Position numbers and translations under genes: made by a program
Source of the DNA: Saprospiraceae bacterium
Lineage (GTDB): Bacteria > Bacteroidota > Bacteroidia > Chitinophagales > Saprospiraceae
Length of the DNA: 5,528 nt
Direction of reading: 5' to 3'
Assembly (NCBI GenBank): GCA_020849825.1
Contig: JADZFP010000542.1
Location: 1-5,528 of the forward strand
Shown: positions 4,923-5,528 of the stretch, one piece after another
How positions within the stretch are numbered: the stretch's first letter is position 1
Layout: the number at the start of each line of letters is the position of its first letter
The notes under the pieces: generated by a model
The model's input: the letters and a program-made list of their open reading frames with translations, nothing else
Told to the model about the DNA's origin: nothing
Database searches by the model: none

Positions 4923-5528
4923 CTCGTCTTCTTCCTTTTTTTCCTTGCGCCAATACCGCCGCCAGGCGCCCTGTACGGCGACCAGCACAGCGATGGGGAG
5001 CGCGGCAATGGGCAATTCCTGCGGAATAACAAACCAGAACACCACCGTCAAAGCGGCGAGAATGGATACGCCCGTGAAATAGTTTTCGACAAATTCGCTT
5101 TTGGTGCGGCGCCAGAAGTAAAGCAGGTGCGTCGGCAGTGCCCACAACAAATTCCAGTTGGTTTTGGTCGCCGAATGGTCGGTCGCTACCCAAAGCAGGA
5201 GCATGACCAGTCCGAGCGTACCCAGTACAAACCAGAAGATCGGATCGAAAAGGCGTTCGAGGCGCGGTTTGGAGAGGCTGAACACTCCCAGCAGGGCCAG
5301 GATCGTCGTAATGAGCAAGGGATGATCGAGCCAGTTGGGTTTGAACGCTTCCCGCTGAAAACCCTGGGGCGGCACGCGGGTTTCGCGCAACACCAGGCCG
5401 CGGCCATCGGGCAGGCGGGTAGCGCCGAAGATGGTGTGCATGTGGTCGGGCAGGAACATAAAATCTTTGGGTTGCGCCACCCGGTCGGCCGCCTGTCCGA
5501 GCACCAGGTCGATGCCGAACTGCGTCCA
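4917..5528 (-). CDS. C-terminal part of a DUF4105-like membrane protein, 5' end beyond window
   Basis: A total of 203 codons of a minus-strand gene are visible; the frame is open to the right edge (first residues WTQFGIDLVLGQAADR), so the GTG at 5504 is an internal codon and not the start. The opening motif, with FGIDLxLGxxxDR followed by PKDFMFLPDHM, matches the end of the DUF4105 domain of Bacteroidota envelope proteins, a domain now associated with papain-like acyltransferases such as Lnb. Its catalytic part would lie outside the window. The rest is a membrane-anchor module with about four to five hydrophobic segments at visible residues roughly 70-86, 95-114, 125-138, 151-169 and 173-187. 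It includes the family-typical ATDHSATKTNWNLLWALPTHLL stretch, followed by a basic then acidic tail (WRRYWRKEKKEEDEA) that is probably cytosolic. It converges on the WD40 gene with a 2-bp gap. Family placement is from recalled motifs; a database domain search would settle it. Confidence 0.75.
   Translation of the reverse strand, partial: WTQFGIDLVLGQAADRVAQPKDFMFLPDHMHTIFGATRLPDGRGLVLRETRVPPQGFQREAFKPNWLDHPLLITTILALLGVFSLSKPRLERLFDPIFWFVLGTLGLVMLLLWVATDHSATKTNWNLLWALPTHLLYFWRRTKSEFVENYFTGVSILAALTVVFWFVIPQELPIAALPIAVLVAVQGAWRRYWRKEKKEEDEA

Overview
The window looks like ordinary chromosomal sequence from a moderately GC-rich member of the Bacteroidota, plausibly Saprospiria or Chitinophagia. 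The evidence is two matches to the Bacteroidota housekeeping -7 box TAnnTTTG (upstream of the tetR and serA genes), weak or absent Shine-Dalgarno sequences, and the protein families present: a CtlX-type hydrolase, a DUF6249-like small membrane protein, an ACT-less SerA and a DUF4105-type membrane protein. The lineage below phylum is an inference.

Layout, left to right. (1) The 3' part of a citrulline-hydrolase (CtlX-like) gene enters from the left edge. (2) After a gap of about 100 bp holding a possible ECF-type promoter comes a small three-helix membrane protein gene, closed by a strong Rho-independent terminator at 1241-1282. (3) A TetR-family regulator follows, with a well-formed Bacteroidota promoter and a perfect inverted repeat (GTGAGT-GATT-ACTCAC) lying where transcription should start, which suggests autorepression. 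(4) A 197-bp spacer contains three different simple-repeat elements: an 8-bp tandem repeat beginning at the tetR stop codon, a C/G-rich hairpin, and a 9-bp tandem repeat ending on the next start codon. (5) An alpha/beta hydrolase resembling haloalkane dehalogenases, but with altered halide-binding positions, follows in the same direction. No promoter of its own is visible, so it may be transcribed with tetR. (6) serA (D-3-phosphoglycerate dehydrogenase, short form) starts a new unit with its own -7 box and a leader hairpin; 20 bp after it lies a cytosolic seven-repeat WD40 protein, probably in the same operon. (7) On the opposite strand, with only 2 bp between the stop codons, the C-terminal membrane part of a DUF4105-like protein runs off the right edge.

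The genes do not form one obvious pathway: amino-acid metabolism (citrulline, serine) sits next to a regulator-hydrolase pair and envelope proteins. I see no tRNA or rRNA gene, CRISPR array, transposase or phage gene. I found no convincing novel multi-gene system. The points most worth a second look are the repeat-filled tetR-hydrolase spacer, the tetR promoter/operator, and the atypical hydrolase active site. All family names come from recognising motifs by eye; no database search was run.
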